From positions 62,001 through 126,000 of the forward strand of contig NZ_JASITD010000005.1 in assembly GCF_030063445.1 (NCBI RefSeq): a stretch of DNA of 64,000 nucleotides, written 5' to 3'. This document shows positions 17,132 to 25,598 of this stretch, piece by piece; position 1 is the first letter of the stretch, and every line of letters starts with the position of its first letter. The DNA is from Hymenobacter sp. H14-R3. Lineage in GTDB: Bacteria; Bacteroidota; Bacteroidia; Cytophagales; Hymenobacteraceae. Position numbers and translations under genes: made by a program. A model generated the notes under the pieces. That model had not been told where the DNA came from. It saw only the letters and a program-made list of their open reading frames with translations, and made no database searches.

Positions 17132-17162
17132 AAAAGCCGCTGGCCCCCACCCAGCGGCTTTT
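17132..17162 (+). terminator. Intrinsic terminator
   Basis: Stem AAAAGCCGCTGG / CCAGCGGCTTTT with a 7-nt C-rich loop, 46 bases after the NTF2-like gene. Confidence 0.75.
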
Positions 17163-17243
17163 GCATGCCCCGCCCGCTGCAACAAGCGGGCGCAAACCCA
17201 ACCCAACTCACCCCCTCGCCAGTTTTGTGCGTAGGGTAAACCC

Positions 17244-17873
17244 ATGATTTCGACTCACCACCCCAACCTGCCCGCTCCGGCCGATTTGCAGCGCCTGTGC
17301 CAGGCGCTGGCCGCCCTCGATGCCATCAACTCGCCCGATGCCGAGTACCGCTACTACACCTACACCCCCGAGTGGAGCGACCACGAGGCCGTGTTTGAGA
17401 TGAGCGACGGCGAGGGCGACCAGCTGCTGGTGCTGTTCCGGCCCGAGGGCTGCGTCATCAACGGCTACCTGCTGGGCTACGACGAGCCGATTAAAACCGA
17501 CCTTATTCGAGGGTTACCCATTGCCTTTCAGGAGTTTATGCTGGGCGAACCGGTGGCTTCCATTGGCACCACGTTTTGCCTGTGGCACTCGGCCCAGGGC
17601 GCCTGGCAAATTGGCACGGTCGAAGATGAAGACAATGGCTCGGAGGAACTGCTCGACATCTTCGACGGCAACCCCGCCACCTACGCCGAGTGGGCCACCG
17701 AGTACTACACCGACGAGACCGACCGCGTGCCTATCACGGCCGCCGCCGTGACCCCGCTGTACCTGCACGAAACCCTGACCAGAGCCCACGCCCTGGCCCT
17801 CAACAACGAGCTGACCGATTGGCCCGCCCTGGCCGCCGAGCTGGAAATAATTGGTTATCCCTACGCGTTCTAA
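17244..17873 (+). CDS. Hypothetical acidic protein
   Basis: 209 residues, acidic, cytoplasmic, with many aromatic residues (YRYYTYTPEWSDHEAVFEM). Blocks such as LLVLFRPEGCVINGYLLGYDEP, FCLWHSAQGAWQIG and DIFDGNPATYAEWATEYY look like a conserved family of uncharacterised proteins. A distant tie to SMI1/immunity-type folds is possible but not supported by a motif. A large inverted repeat begins directly at its stop codon. Confidence 0.6.
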   Translation: MISTHHPNLPAPADLQRLCQALAALDAINSPDAEYRYYTYTPEWSDHEAVFEMSDGEGDQLLVLFRPEGCVINGYLLGYDEPIKTDLIRGLPIAFQEFMLGEPVASIGTTFCLWHSAQGAWQIGTVEDEDNGSEELLDIFDGNPATYAEWATEYYTDETDRVPITAAAVTPLYLHETLTRAHALALNNELTDWPALAAELEIIGYPYAF

Positions 17874-17875
17874 AC

Positions 17876-17970
17876 GTAGCGCGAAGTTTCCACTTCGTGC
17901 ACGAGCGCAGCGAGCACCAACGCTTAAGCTACTCGCTGCGCTCGTGCACGAAGCGGAGACTTCGCGCTAC
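17876..17970. repeat. 39-nt inverted repeat between two genes
   Basis: Arms 17876-17914 and 17932-17970 match at 37 of 39 positions (GTAGCGCGAAGTTTCCACTT... and complement), with a 17-nt spacer. The right arm ends 16 bases before the next ATG, so it also acts as the 5' leader of that gene. Confidence 0.7.
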
Positions 17971-17986
17971 TGCAACTTTGTAACCC

Positions 17987-18934
17987 ATGCGGCAGCTCCT
18001 CCTCTTACTACTCCTGGGCTGGGTACCACCTGGCTGGGCGCAGCCCGCGCCCGCCTTCACGGTGGTGCCGCTGGGCGTGAAGGGCGGCCTGGCCGAGGGC
18101 AACCTCTCGGCCTACCTGGTGGCGGCGGCCGGTAGCCCCGGCTACATCGCGCTAGATGCGGGCAGCCTGCGCCCCGGCGTAGAAAAGGCGGTGGCCAACC
18201 ACGTATTCACGGCCCCGGTGGAGGAGGTGCTGCGGCAGCAAATCAAGGGCTACTGCCTCTCGCACCCGCACCTCGACCACGTAGCCGGCCTGCTCCTCAA
18301 CGCTCCCGACGATGCGCCGAAGCCTATTTATGGCCTGCCCGCCTGCCTGGCTACCGTGCAGCAGGACTACTTCAACTGGCGCGCCTGGCCCAATTTTGGC
18401 AACGGCGGCCCCCCGCCGGCCCTGGGCAAATACCAGTTGCGGGCCTTGGTACCGGGCCAGGAAACCCCGCTCGAAAACACGCCGCTCAGCGTGCAGGCTT
18501 TCGAGCTCAGCCACGGCCCGGGCATGCAAAGCACCGCCTTTTTGGTACGCAGCCGCGAGAGCTACCTGCTTTACTTGGGCGACACAGGCGCCGATGAGCA
18601 AGAAAAATCGCACTACCTGCGCGCCCTCTGGCGGGCCATCGCGCCCTTGGTGCAGGCCCACCAGGTAAAGGCGATTTTTATCGAAGCCTCGTACCCCAAC
18701 AGCCAGCCACCGGCCCAGCTTTTCGGTCACCTCACGCCAGTACTGCTGCTGCGCGAGCTGGGGGCGCTGGCGCAGCTCACGGGCAGCGCGGCCCTGCGCG
18801 GGCTGCCGGTAGTAGTCACCCACCTCAAGCCCTCGCCCGGCAACGAGGCCATTATCAAGCAGGAGCTAGCCGCGGGCAATGCATTGCAGGCCAGGTTTAT
18901 ATTTCCTGAGCAGGGCGTTAAGCTGGTATTTTAA
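17987..18934 (+). CDS. Class II 3',5'-cyclic-nucleotide phosphodiesterase, exported
   Basis: 315 residues with a signal peptide (MRQLLLLLLLGWVPPGWAQ). The metal-binding motif HPHLDHVAG (His93, His95, Asp97, His98) is the hallmark of class II phosphodiesterases, a metallo-beta-lactamase-fold family that hydrolyses cAMP/cGMP. Further family blocks are ELSHGPGMQSTAFLV, YLGDTGAD, IFIEASYPN and VVTHLKPSPGNE. The family is often periplasmic, which fits the signal peptide. No partner gene is evident. Confidence 0.85.
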   Translation: MRQLLLLLLLGWVPPGWAQPAPAFTVVPLGVKGGLAEGNLSAYLVAAAGSPGYIALDAGSLRPGVEKAVANHVFTAPVEEVLRQQIKGYCLSHPHLDHVAGLLLNAPDDAPKPIYGLPACLATVQQDYFNWRAWPNFGNGGPPPALGKYQLRALVPGQETPLENTPLSVQAFELSHGPGMQSTAFLVRSRESYLLYLGDTGADEQEKSHYLRALWRAIAPLVQAHQVKAIFIEASYPNSQPPAQLFGHLTPVLLLRELGALAQLTGSAALRGLPVVVTHLKPSPGNEAIIKQELAAGNALQARFIFPEQGVKLVF

Positions 18935-18965
18935 CGAATGAAGTAACTAGTATATAATCAGCAAC

Positions 18966-19535
18966 TTACCATTCAGTGCCATTTGAGTTGGGAATGGTGA
19001 GCGGAGTCACGAGCGCGCTGTGCAGTTTAGTTGCTGCCTGCGCAACAGCTTCATCGAAAGCCTTGCGTAAGCGCGTGGCGTAGGAGTTGCCAGTAGCCTT
19101 GGGAGGCGGATTCTGAATAAAGAGCGATTCTGCCGTTTGGTAACTAGGGTAGCCAGTGGTGTTGTACGTTTCCAGGGTCAACTCCTCGAACTTGTATTGG
19201 TAGCGACCCTCACGCAAGGACACCTGCACTAAAAAATAGAGTGCACTAGGAGAACTGCCATTAACTTGTTCCATTGGCTGCGTTCCGGCCACCACCAGTA
19301 TATCGGTACCCAATTCAGTAACGGCAAGGGGAGGCTTGTTGACCACCCCCACCCGATTTGCCCACACCTTAGCCCGTGCCAGCAAACTAGTCTGGATTAC
19401 CCCTGGCGTAGGCACTACGCCGGCATAAGTAATGAGGCCAGTAGCAGTGTTAACGGGTAAGGGAGCCAGCAGCTGCTGGGCCGCGCTACCCTGCCAAAAA
19501 ATTAACACAAGTAAGAGCGAGAGGACGATTTTCAT
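18966..19535 (-). CDS. DUF4468-like exported protein
   Basis: 189 residues with a signal peptide (MKIVLSLLLVLIFWQGSAAQ). It holds the pattern of Bacteroidota DUF4468 proteins with a TBP-like fold: VNTATGLITYAGVVPTPGVIQTSLLARAKVWA near the N-terminus, a strand with LVQVSLREGRYQYKFEELTLE, and a C-terminal helix. Role unknown. Last chromosomal gene before the integrated element. Its GC is lower than its left neighbours. Confidence 0.65.
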   Translation of the reverse strand: MKIVLSLLLVLIFWQGSAAQQLLAPLPVNTATGLITYAGVVPTPGVIQTSLLARAKVWANRVGVVNKPPLAVTELGTDILVVAGTQPMEQVNGSSPSALYFLVQVSLREGRYQYKFEELTLETYNTTGYPSYQTAESLFIQNPPPKATGNSYATRLRKAFDEAVAQAATKLHSALVTPLTIPNSNGTEW

Positions 19536-19627
19536 TACTTATTTATTTGGATAAAAGTAGGGTAGAAACAGGTTTCATAACCTACGCGGCAGCATATTTT
19601 ACACAGGTTCAATTTGGTTCGAAATTG

Positions 19628-19667
19628 AAAAGACCCCCTTCTCAGCAATGCTGAAAAGGGGGTCTTT
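19628..19667. terminator. Terminator-like hairpin beside attL
   Basis: Stem AAAGACCCCCTT / AAGGGGGTCTTT, extended inward by TCAGC / GCTGA. It lies in the promoter side of the DUF4468-like gene and 27 bases before attL, so it could insulate the element from the chromosome. Confidence 0.65.
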
Positions 19668-19693
19668 CGTAGTTGGAAGCTACAAGCAGTGCC

Positions 19694-19712
19694 TCCTGGT
19701 ACCCGGAGCCGG
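19694..19712. other. attL, copy of the tRNA-Leu 3' end
   Basis: TCCTGGTACCCGGAGCCGG matches the 3' end of the tRNA-Leu gene at 61783-61801 (TCCTAGTACCCGGAGCCGG) at 18 of 19 positions. The exact shared block of 13 bases covers the discriminator base, the 3' acceptor strand and part of the T stem. Such partial duplications mark tyrosine-recombinase integration into tRNA genes. Confidence 0.75.
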
Positions 19713-19826
19713 GGTACTGCGAACCATCAGATTTACGGCCCTAACTCTTTGATTTACTACCCAATTACGACCATTTTAAAAGTGGTCAATTTGGTTTTGG
19801 TAGCGGCATTGGTAGCGCCAGCTCGA

Positions 19827-20678
19827 TTAGCCTGCTTCACCTACCAATTTCACGTCGTAGCGGGCGGCCACGTCGAGTAGAATATTGCGCAACTGCTGCG
19901 AGTCATGCGCCAGCATTTCCAGCAGCACCAGCATGCGGTCAAACGTCTCGTTGGTGTTGGCTGGGATGCTGCCGGTCAGCAGCGCATTCACCTGCCACAG
20001 CTCCTTGAGGTCTTTTTGGGGCAGGATAAACGGGTCGTAGTAGCGGTTGTCCGACAGCAGCTCGATGGGCTCGTTGCGCTTCACCGGCCCGCGCAGGCGC
20101 TTGACCATAATCCGGTCCTCAGTCACCACCACGTACACGTGCTTGGGCTGAATCAAATCCATCCGCTCGGTGAAGGTGGCAATCACCAGGTCGCCCTGGC
20201 TGATGGTGGGCTGCATGCTGTCGCCAGCCACTTCGAAGCCACGCACCGTCTTGCCGCGGTAGCCCGGCACGCTTATCGTTTCCAAATCCTGCATCGTCGC
20301 GTCCACGTCGCGCGCCAGCAGGTAGCCGGCCTGGGCTTTGGTCGACACGATGCTGATGCGCTCGTCGCCGTTCTCGTCCACGGTCACGGCGTAGGGCATG
20401 CCCGTGTACTCTTCGCGGGGCTTGGGCGCGGGGGTAGGGGCCTCGTCAGCACGGAGCATGGGCTCCAGCCCGCGCATCAGCCATTCGGCCCGCAGCTCCG
20501 GGTACTTATCCAGAATGTCCATTAAAGTTTCGTATCCTGGCTTCGATTTATTCTGAACCAGTTTATACAACTTTTGTGGACCCTCGTACCCTAGATTCTT
20601 AGCTAACTGGTAAGCTGACAAGCCGTAATGCTGCATCAAAGAGCTTATCCGGTCGCCAACGAGTGTTTTTTGTTCCAC
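19827..20678 (-). CDS. HTH / S24-peptidase repressor (CI/LexA-like)
   Basis: 283 residues from a GTG start. The first ~60 residues form a helix-turn-helix (ISSLMQHYGLSAYQLAKNLG). The C-terminal half is a LexA/CI-type S24 self-cleaving domain, with the catalytic serine in EVAGDSMQPTISQGDLVIATF and the lysine in MVKRLRG. By family it represses the element's early genes and is cleaved when RecA is activated, so the element may be SOS-inducible. It is divergent from the small-protein operon at 20780, the usual lysogeny-switch layout. Confidence 0.85.
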   Translation of the reverse strand: MEQKTLVGDRISSLMQHYGLSAYQLAKNLGYEGPQKLYKLVQNKSKPGYETLMDILDKYPELRAEWLMRGLEPMLRADEAPTPAPKPREEYTGMPYAVTVDENGDERISIVSTKAQAGYLLARDVDATMQDLETISVPGYRGKTVRGFEVAGDSMQPTISQGDLVIATFTERMDLIQPKHVYVVVTEDRIMVKRLRGPVKRNEPIELLSDNRYYDPFILPQKDLKELWQVNALLTGSIPANTNETFDRMLVLLEMLAHDSQQLRNILLDVAARYDVKLVGEAG

Positions 20679-20779
20679 TATTTTTGCTGTTAGCGTGTAA
20701 ACTTTTTTTGCTTATTTCGACTTTAATCGCCAGGTTTGTACGACATAAGTCTAAACAAAGATACTACTCAGCAAACAAA
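20679..20779. promoter_or_regulatory. Divergent control region of the element
   Basis: The 101 bases between the repressor and the rightward early operon are AT-rich and must hold both promoters. A -7-like TATCTTTG lies on the minus strand at 20756-20763 without a good -33. The half-site TTGCTTA at 20709-20715 matches one arm of the palindrome upstream of umuD. No complete operator could be fixed by eye. Confidence 0.4.
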
Positions 20780-21028
20780 ATGGAACACCTGGCAAAGATT
20801 ATTTCCGACTTGCGGGCTACCCTCCCCAAGCGCAATGACTACGCCCGCCGCACGGTCGAGCTGCTAGCTGCGGAGGGTAAAAACTTCTCTAAGCAGCAGG
20901 TCTACAACGTGCTCAGCGGCCGCTACCTCAACACCGACGTGGCTGAGGCCTTCATCAGCGTAGTCGAAACCGAGCGCAAGCGCATTGCCGCCCTCGGGGC
21001 CCGCGCCACCAAAGCCGCCGCCGCCTAG
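20780..21028 (+). CDS. Small helical DNA-binding-like protein
   Basis: 82 residues starting MEHLAKIISDLRATLPKRND. Helical and basic. The segment RRTVELLAAEGKNFSKQQVYNVLSGRYLNTDVAEAFISVV looks like a helix-turn-helix for phage regulators of the Cro or plasmid-copy type, but I cannot name the family. It is the first gene right of the repressor, where Cro-like or early regulators normally sit. A longer in-frame start at 20663 would overlap the repressor and is unlikely. Confidence 0.6.
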   Translation: MEHLAKIISDLRATLPKRNDYARRTVELLAAEGKNFSKQQVYNVLSGRYLNTDVAEAFISVVETERKRIAALGARATKAAAA

Positions 21029-21030
21029 CC

Positions 21031-21348
21031 ATGCAGCACGCCATCCTGGTTTCCGAACACGAGTGGCAGCAGCTGTTGGCCGATGTGCAAGCCCTAAAAG
21101 CCTCTCGCCCCGCTACCCCGCCGTCCGCGCCCGACCGCATCCTGAAGGTGCGCGAGGCCGCCGCCTACTTGCAAGTCACGCCCGAAGGCCTGCGCAAGGC
21201 CCGCCGCCAGGGCCGACTTTTCGGGGTGCGCATCAACGAGAAGGAGTGGGGCTTCCGGCAGTCGGAGCTAGCCCGCTACCTCACGCGCTACAACCGCCAG
21301 CCCGCGGCCGGGGCCGCCGTGCCCGCGCTGCTGGCCGCTGCTGCCTAG
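21031..21348 (+). CDS. Helix-turn-helix (excisionase/MerR-type) protein
   Basis: 105 residues. The segment LKVREAAAYLQVTPEGLRKA followed by GRLFGVRINEKEWGFRQSELARYL is the HTH_17/excisionase-like winged helix. Its stop-to-start distance to the upstream gene is 2 bases, so the two are co-transcribed. It may be the recombination directionality factor of the integrase or another early regulator; its distance from the integrase gene does not decide this. Confidence 0.7.
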   Translation: MQHAILVSEHEWQQLLADVQALKASRPATPPSAPDRILKVREAAAYLQVTPEGLRKARRQGRLFGVRINEKEWGFRQSELARYLTRYNRQPAAGAAVPALLAAAA

Positions 21349-21424
21349 TCCGCTTTTTCTTGTCACCCGCCGGCCCTAGCAGCCCGCATTACCCTGCCCG
21401 AGCCCGGCCCTAGTCTACCCCGTT

Positions 21425-22009
21425 ATGTCTTCCCTACTGCCCATTGTCGGCCCCGACAACCCCGAGGTCCATTCCATCCTCACCATCCAAAAGGCCAAGC
21501 TCAAGGACCAGCACCTGACCTGCGAGTTCACCGAGCAGCGCAGCGAGGAAGTGCCCCCGCGCAGCTTCGCTCTCACGTGCGCCGAGCAGGTGCATCCCGA
21601 CTTGCCCCACGCCTTCAGCCGCCTGGTGCCGCACCTCTGCCTGCTCACCGAGCAGCTGGCCGAAACGCCCAACTACTGGCCCAGCGACGACGAGGACCTA
21701 CCCGCCAAATTTGAGTCGTTCACCGTCACCGGCTTTTCAATGGGCAAGAACCAGGGCGGCGTCACGCTCATCGGTCAGCGCGAGCTAGCCGGCGGCCGGG
21801 TGCTCAACCTGACCACGCCCTACCAATCCTTCGATGAGGAGCAAAGCAGCTACGCCTACGCCGGCCTGCTCGAAGCCACCCTAGCCACTGCCTTAGCCGA
21901 GGTCGAAGCCGCCCTACGCGGCAAGTGCACCGAGTACCGCCAGCTCGACCTGTTCGAGCAGCCCGCAACCGCCCACCTCTTACTGGTGCCCACGCCCCCG
22001 CAGGCATGA
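21425..22009 (+). CDS. Hypothetical protein of the early operon
   Basis: 194 residues, acidic, no membrane segment. It holds strands with HSILTIQKAKLKDQHLTCEF and FESFTVTGFSMGKNQGGVTLIGQREL that suggest a beta-barrel, and a C-terminal helix with YAYAGLLEATLATALAEVEAALRGK. Proteins of this kind occur in phage and plasmid early regions beside replication genes. The product is not recognised. Its TGA overlaps the next gene's ATG (ATGA), so translation is coupled. Confidence 0.55.
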   Translation: MSSLLPIVGPDNPEVHSILTIQKAKLKDQHLTCEFTEQRSEEVPPRSFALTCAEQVHPDLPHAFSRLVPHLCLLTEQLAETPNYWPSDDEDLPAKFESFTVTGFSMGKNQGGVTLIGQRELAGGRVLNLTTPYQSFDEEQSSYAYAGLLEATLATALAEVEAALRGKCTEYRQLDLFEQPATAHLLLVPTPPQA

Positions 22010-22812
22010 AGCTGCCTGCTATCCAATTTTACCCCGGCGACTGGCACAAGGACCAGGGCGTGCAGGCCCTTGACCTGGCGCAGCGCGGGGCCTGGTTCGA
22101 ACTGCTGCTGATGATGCACGACAGCGAGGAGCGCGGCGTGCTGCTCGTCAACGGTCAGCCCATGCCCGATGCCGTCATTGCCCGCCGCCTGGGTTTGGAT
22201 AACCAAGCCGCCAACCAAATCCTAACCACCCTGCTAACCTACGGGGTAGCCAGCCGCCGCGAGGTCGATGGCGCGCTCTTCTGCCGCCGCATGGTCAAGG
22301 ATGAAAAACTCCGCCAAGTGCGCACCGAGGCGGGCAAAAAGGGTGGAAATCCCCAGTTGCTTAACCAAACTACCAAGCAAACCTCAACCACCGGGGATAA
22401 GCAAATTGCAACCCCTTCATTTTCATCTTCAATTACAACTTCAATAGGAGAGGGAGAGGCGGCTCCCGCCGCCCCGCTCGCCCCAGCTTTGGCTGCGCCG
22501 GCAAAAAAGCCCGCCACCGACCGGCCGAAAGGCCCCGCGCCGCCCACGCTGGCTGAAGTCCAGACCTACGCCGCCACCCTGCCAGCCGGCAGCGCCGACA
22601 CCCAGGCCGAGGCTGCCGCCTTTTTCGACCACTTCGAGAGCAACGGCTGGCGGGTCGGCGGCAAAACCCCGATGGTCAACTGGCAGGCCGCTTTTCGCGG
22701 CTGGCTGCGCCGCCGCCCGCAGTTCCAGGCCGCCAACCCCCACCAGCCCGCCGCACCCCCGGCCCGTGCCCGCACTGCCCCCAAACCCACTGACCCCAAC
22801 CGCTGGAGTTAA
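22006..22812 (+). CDS. Replication-initiation-like protein (DUF1376-type N-terminus)
   Basis: 268 residues from the ATG at 22006, which overlaps the upstream TGA. The N-terminus KLPAIQFYPGDWHKDQGVQALDLAQRGAWFELLLMMHDSEERG matches the DUF1376/phage replication-protein O-like winged-helix start. The middle has a Ser/Thr-rich linker and the C-terminus a DNA-binding-like FFDHFESNGWRVGGKTPMVNWQAAFRGWLRR. That final block (NGW...G..P..NW..A...W) is shared with helicase-loader and primosomal proteins of phages. It lies just upstream of dnaB. Likely role: loading DnaB at the element's origin. Confidence 0.7.
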   Translation: MKLPAIQFYPGDWHKDQGVQALDLAQRGAWFELLLMMHDSEERGVLLVNGQPMPDAVIARRLGLDNQAANQILTTLLTYGVASRREVDGALFCRRMVKDEKLRQVRTEAGKKGGNPQLLNQTTKQTSTTGDKQIATPSFSSSITTSIGEGEAAPAAPLAPALAAPAKKPATDRPKGPAPPTLAEVQTYAATLPAGSADTQAEAAAFFDHFESNGWRVGGKTPMVNWQAAFRGWLRRRPQFQAANPHQPAAPPARARTAPKPTDPNRWS

Positions 22813-22818
22813 TTCATC

Positions 22819-24222
22819 ATGCTATCCGCTATCCCCTCTACACGCCGCGGGGCCCTGCCTACGCCGCCCCAGCCCAGCCACCTACCTCCGCAGGCTCCCG
22901 ACCTCGAAGCCGCCGTTCTCGGCGCGGCCCTGCTCGAAGCCGATGCCCAGCGCACGCTGCTGGCCACGCTGCCCGATGAGCAGGCCTTCTACCTGGTCGC
23001 GCACCAGCAGGTGTACCTAGCCATTCGCGACCTGGTGCAGGCTGGCCAGCACGCCGATATGCTCACCGTCGTAGCGCAATTGCGCCACCGCGGCACCTTG
23101 CAGCGCGTCGGCGGCCCCGCCTTCGTGGCGGGCCTGACCAACAAAATCAATTCCGCTGCCCACCTCGAAACGCACTGCCGGATTCTGCAAGAGCAGCACG
23201 CCCGCCGCGTCATCATCCGCGCCGGCACCGAGCTAGCCGCCCACGGGTACGACGATACCCGCGACCCGCTAGCCCTGCTGGCCGACGCCCAAACCCACCT
23301 GACCGGCCTGCACCGGGCCTTCGAAACCAAGCCCAGCCAAACCGCTTCGGCCGCTTTCGCCGCCACCTTCGACCGCCTCACCCAGGCCGTGCAGCAAAAA
23401 GGCCTCACGGGCATCCCCACCGGCCTCACCCAGCTCGATGGCCTCACCGGCGGCTGGCAACCCGCCGACCTCATCATCCTGGCCGCCCGCCCCGCGATGG
23501 GCAAAACCGCTGCCCTGCTGCATTTCGCCCGCACCGCCGCCCTCGACCACGGCCAGCACGCGGCCATTTTTAGCCTCGAAATGCCCACCCTGCAACTCAT
23601 GCAGCGCCTGGTGGCCAGCGAAGTGCCCGGCTATTCCAATTCCGACTTGCGCCGCGGCAACCTCCCCGGCGGCCCCGAGCAGGTGGCCCACATCCGCGAG
23701 CAGGCCCAGCGCCTGCTCACCCACGGCCACCGCCTCCACATTGACGACACCCCCGGCCTGAGCATCCAGCAGCTGCGCGCCAAGTGCGCCCGCCTCCACG
23801 CCCAACACCCCCTGGGGCTGGTCCTGGTCGACTATATCCAGCTCATGCGCGGCGACACCAAAGGCAACCGCGAGCAGGAGATTGCTAGCATCAGCCGCGG
23901 CCTCAAGGAGCTGGCCAAAGAGCTCAACGCCCCCGTTATCGCCCTCAGCCAGCTCTCCCGCGACGTGGAGAAGAGGGGAGGGGATAAGCGCCCACTGCTT
24001 TCCGACCTCCGCGAGTCCGGTAGCATTGAGCAAGACGCCGACTGCATCATCTTCCTCTGGCGCGGCGAGTACTACAAAATTCCTCAGTACGAGGACGGTA
24101 CCCCCACCGCTGATACCATCCTCTTCGACGTGGCCAAGCACCGCAACGGGGCCACCGACGAGGTGATTACCAGCTGTAATCTGCGCCGCGGTCTGTTTCA
24201 AGATGCGGCTACCACTTTCTGA
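22819..24222 (+). CDS. dnaB: Replicative DNA helicase DnaB
   Basis: 467 residues. The N-terminal domain (PDLEAAVLGAALLEADAQ..., residues ~22-130) and the RecA-like C-terminal domain are both present. Walker A is AARPAMGKTAALL, Walker B LGLVLVDYIQLM, with the family's GNREQEIASISRGLKELAKELNAPVIALSQLSR and late SIEQDADCIIFLWR. It is a second, element-borne copy of the hexameric helicase that opens the replication fork. It follows the putative loader by 6 bases, which indicates that the element replicates after excision. Confidence 0.95.
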   Translation: MLSAIPSTRRGALPTPPQPSHLPPQAPDLEAAVLGAALLEADAQRTLLATLPDEQAFYLVAHQQVYLAIRDLVQAGQHADMLTVVAQLRHRGTLQRVGGPAFVAGLTNKINSAAHLETHCRILQEQHARRVIIRAGTELAAHGYDDTRDPLALLADAQTHLTGLHRAFETKPSQTASAAFAATFDRLTQAVQQKGLTGIPTGLTQLDGLTGGWQPADLIILAARPAMGKTAALLHFARTAALDHGQHAAIFSLEMPTLQLMQRLVASEVPGYSNSDLRRGNLPGGPEQVAHIREQAQRLLTHGHRLHIDDTPGLSIQQLRAKCARLHAQHPLGLVLVDYIQLMRGDTKGNREQEIASISRGLKELAKELNAPVIALSQLSRDVEKRGGDKRPLLSDLRESGSIEQDADCIIFLWRGEYYKIPQYEDGTPTADTILFDVAKHRNGATDEVITSCNLRRGLFQDAATTF

Positions 24223-24227
24223 TTCCT

Positions 24228-24473
24228 ATGGAAGCCAGCGGTTTGCCTTGCTTCACCGTGCGTTGTCCCGTCGAGGCCGTCGCCTACCCGCTCACCGACG
24301 AGCCCTACCTCACCCAGCTCCTGCCCGGCACCTGCTATTCCGTTCTGGAACTGACAGTCGAGACGCTGACGGTCGGCTGCCTCGATGCCAGGCCAGAGAC
24401 ATACCTCATCTGCTTCACGCTGGCCGACTGGGCCCACTTCGTTTTCACTACTCCCGCTATTTCTCCCCGCTAG
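24228..24473 (+). CDS. Small hypothetical protein after dnaB
   Basis: 81 residues, MEASGLPCFTVRCPVEAV..., no motif recognised. It lies 5 bases after dnaB and 6 before the methyltransferase-like gene in the same direction, so the dense packing supports it as real. It has several cysteines and a hydrophobic C-terminus but no clear membrane segment. Confidence 0.5.
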   Translation: MEASGLPCFTVRCPVEAVAYPLTDEPYLTQLLPGTCYSVLELTVETLTVGCLDARPETYLICFTLADWAHFVFTTPAISPR

Positions 24474-24479
24474 CCCGTT

Positions 24480-25124
24480 ATGCCTACCCCTATTGTCATC
24501 AGCTGCTTCGACCTCACCACCACGCTCGTGCAGCCGTGGGCCGACGCTGGCTACCTCTGTTACTGTGTCGACCTCCAGCATCCGCCCGGCGAAACCCGCC
24601 AGGGCAACATCATCCGCGTGGGTGTCGACGTGCGCGAGTGGCTGCCGCCCTACGGCCCCGTTGCCTTCGCCGCCTTCTTTCCGCCCTGCACCGACACCGC
24701 CATTTCCGGACGCGCCCACTTCCGCCGTAAGGGCCTCAGCAGCGTCATCAAGGCCCTGCAGCTGTTCGAGTGGTCCACCCGCCTAGCCGAGTGGTGCCAG
24801 TGCCCCTACTTTATCGAGAACCCGGTGAGCACCGTCAGCACCTACTGGCGGCAGCCCGATTTCCGCTTCGACCCCTGCGACTACGCCGGCTACCTACCCC
24901 CCGCGCAGCAGCTCAGCGAAGCCTACACCAAGCGTACCTGCCTCTGGACGGGCGGTGGCTTCCATCTGCCCGAGCCCAAAGCCGTGGTGCTCATTCTGGG
25001 CTCCAAAATGCACAACCTGCCCGACTCAAAGAACCGCGCCAACCTGCGTTCAGCCACGCCCGCCGGCTTCGCCCGCGCCGTATTTGAAGCCAATTACGTG
25101 GCTACCCAAGTACCCACCAGCTAA
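24480..25124 (+). CDS. Small DNA-cytosine-methyltransferase-like protein
   Basis: 214 residues. VISCFDLTTTLVQPWADAGY at the N-terminus resembles the AdoMet-binding strand. AFFPPCTDTAISGRAHF corresponds to the PC catalytic motif IV, and YFIENPVST to the ENP/ENV motif VI of C5-cytosine methyltransferases. It lacks a recognisable target-recognition domain. Phages and plasmids often carry such short methyltransferase-fold proteins. Whether it methylates cytosine or has another role is open. It is part of the replication operon. Confidence 0.7.
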   Translation: MPTPIVISCFDLTTTLVQPWADAGYLCYCVDLQHPPGETRQGNIIRVGVDVREWLPPYGPVAFAAFFPPCTDTAISGRAHFRRKGLSSVIKALQLFEWSTRLAEWCQCPYFIENPVSTVSTYWRQPDFRFDPCDYAGYLPPAQQLSEAYTKRTCLWTGGGFHLPEPKAVVLILGSKMHNLPDSKNRANLRSATPAGFARAVFEANYVATQVPTS

Positions 25125-25135
25125 TTGGCCCTACC

Positions 25136-25573
25136 ATGAAACTGCCGCCTTTCCTGGTCACGGCCCACCGCCACTGGCTGACCCAGGCACCCGCCGCTAC
25201 CCCTGCCCACCGCCAGGCCGGCGAGGAGGTCCTAGCCCTGGTCGCCGAGGCCTACGCTCAAACGCCCGCCTACAATCATCAGCTGCAACTCGATGAGCTC
25301 CGCGCCCGCATCCGCCACCTTGAAGCGGACCTGGTGGCCGAGCGCACCGCGACCCTCACGCTCGGCCGTCAACTCGACCAACAGCCCGGCCCTACCCCCA
25401 AGCGCCAGCTCCGCGCCCAGGCCGAACAAGCGTGCACTACTGAAGTAGCTCGCTTGCGCAATTGGCTGGCCGCCTCCGAAAACGTCATTCGCTTCTCACA
25501 CAAGCGCCTGCACAACCTGCAAACCGAGCTGCGCCGCCGAATCAACCACCTGGAGCGCTCCAGAAAGCCCTAG
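25136..25573 (+). CDS. Hypothetical coiled-coil protein
   Basis: 145 residues, mainly long charged helices (LQLDELRARIRHLEADLVAERTA and VIRFSHKRLHNLQTELRRRINHLE) with heptad spacing. This makes it a probable coiled coil. It is the last gene of the rightward early operon and converges with the minus-strand gene at 25599. No family recognised. Confidence 0.5.
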   Translation: MKLPPFLVTAHRHWLTQAPAATPAHRQAGEEVLALVAEAYAQTPAYNHQLQLDELRARIRHLEADLVAERTATLTLGRQLDQQPGPTPKRQLRAQAEQACTTEVARLRNWLAASENVIRFSHKRLHNLQTELRRRINHLERSRKP

Positions 25574-25598
25574 TTGCCTCTTTCATACCAGGCTGAAA

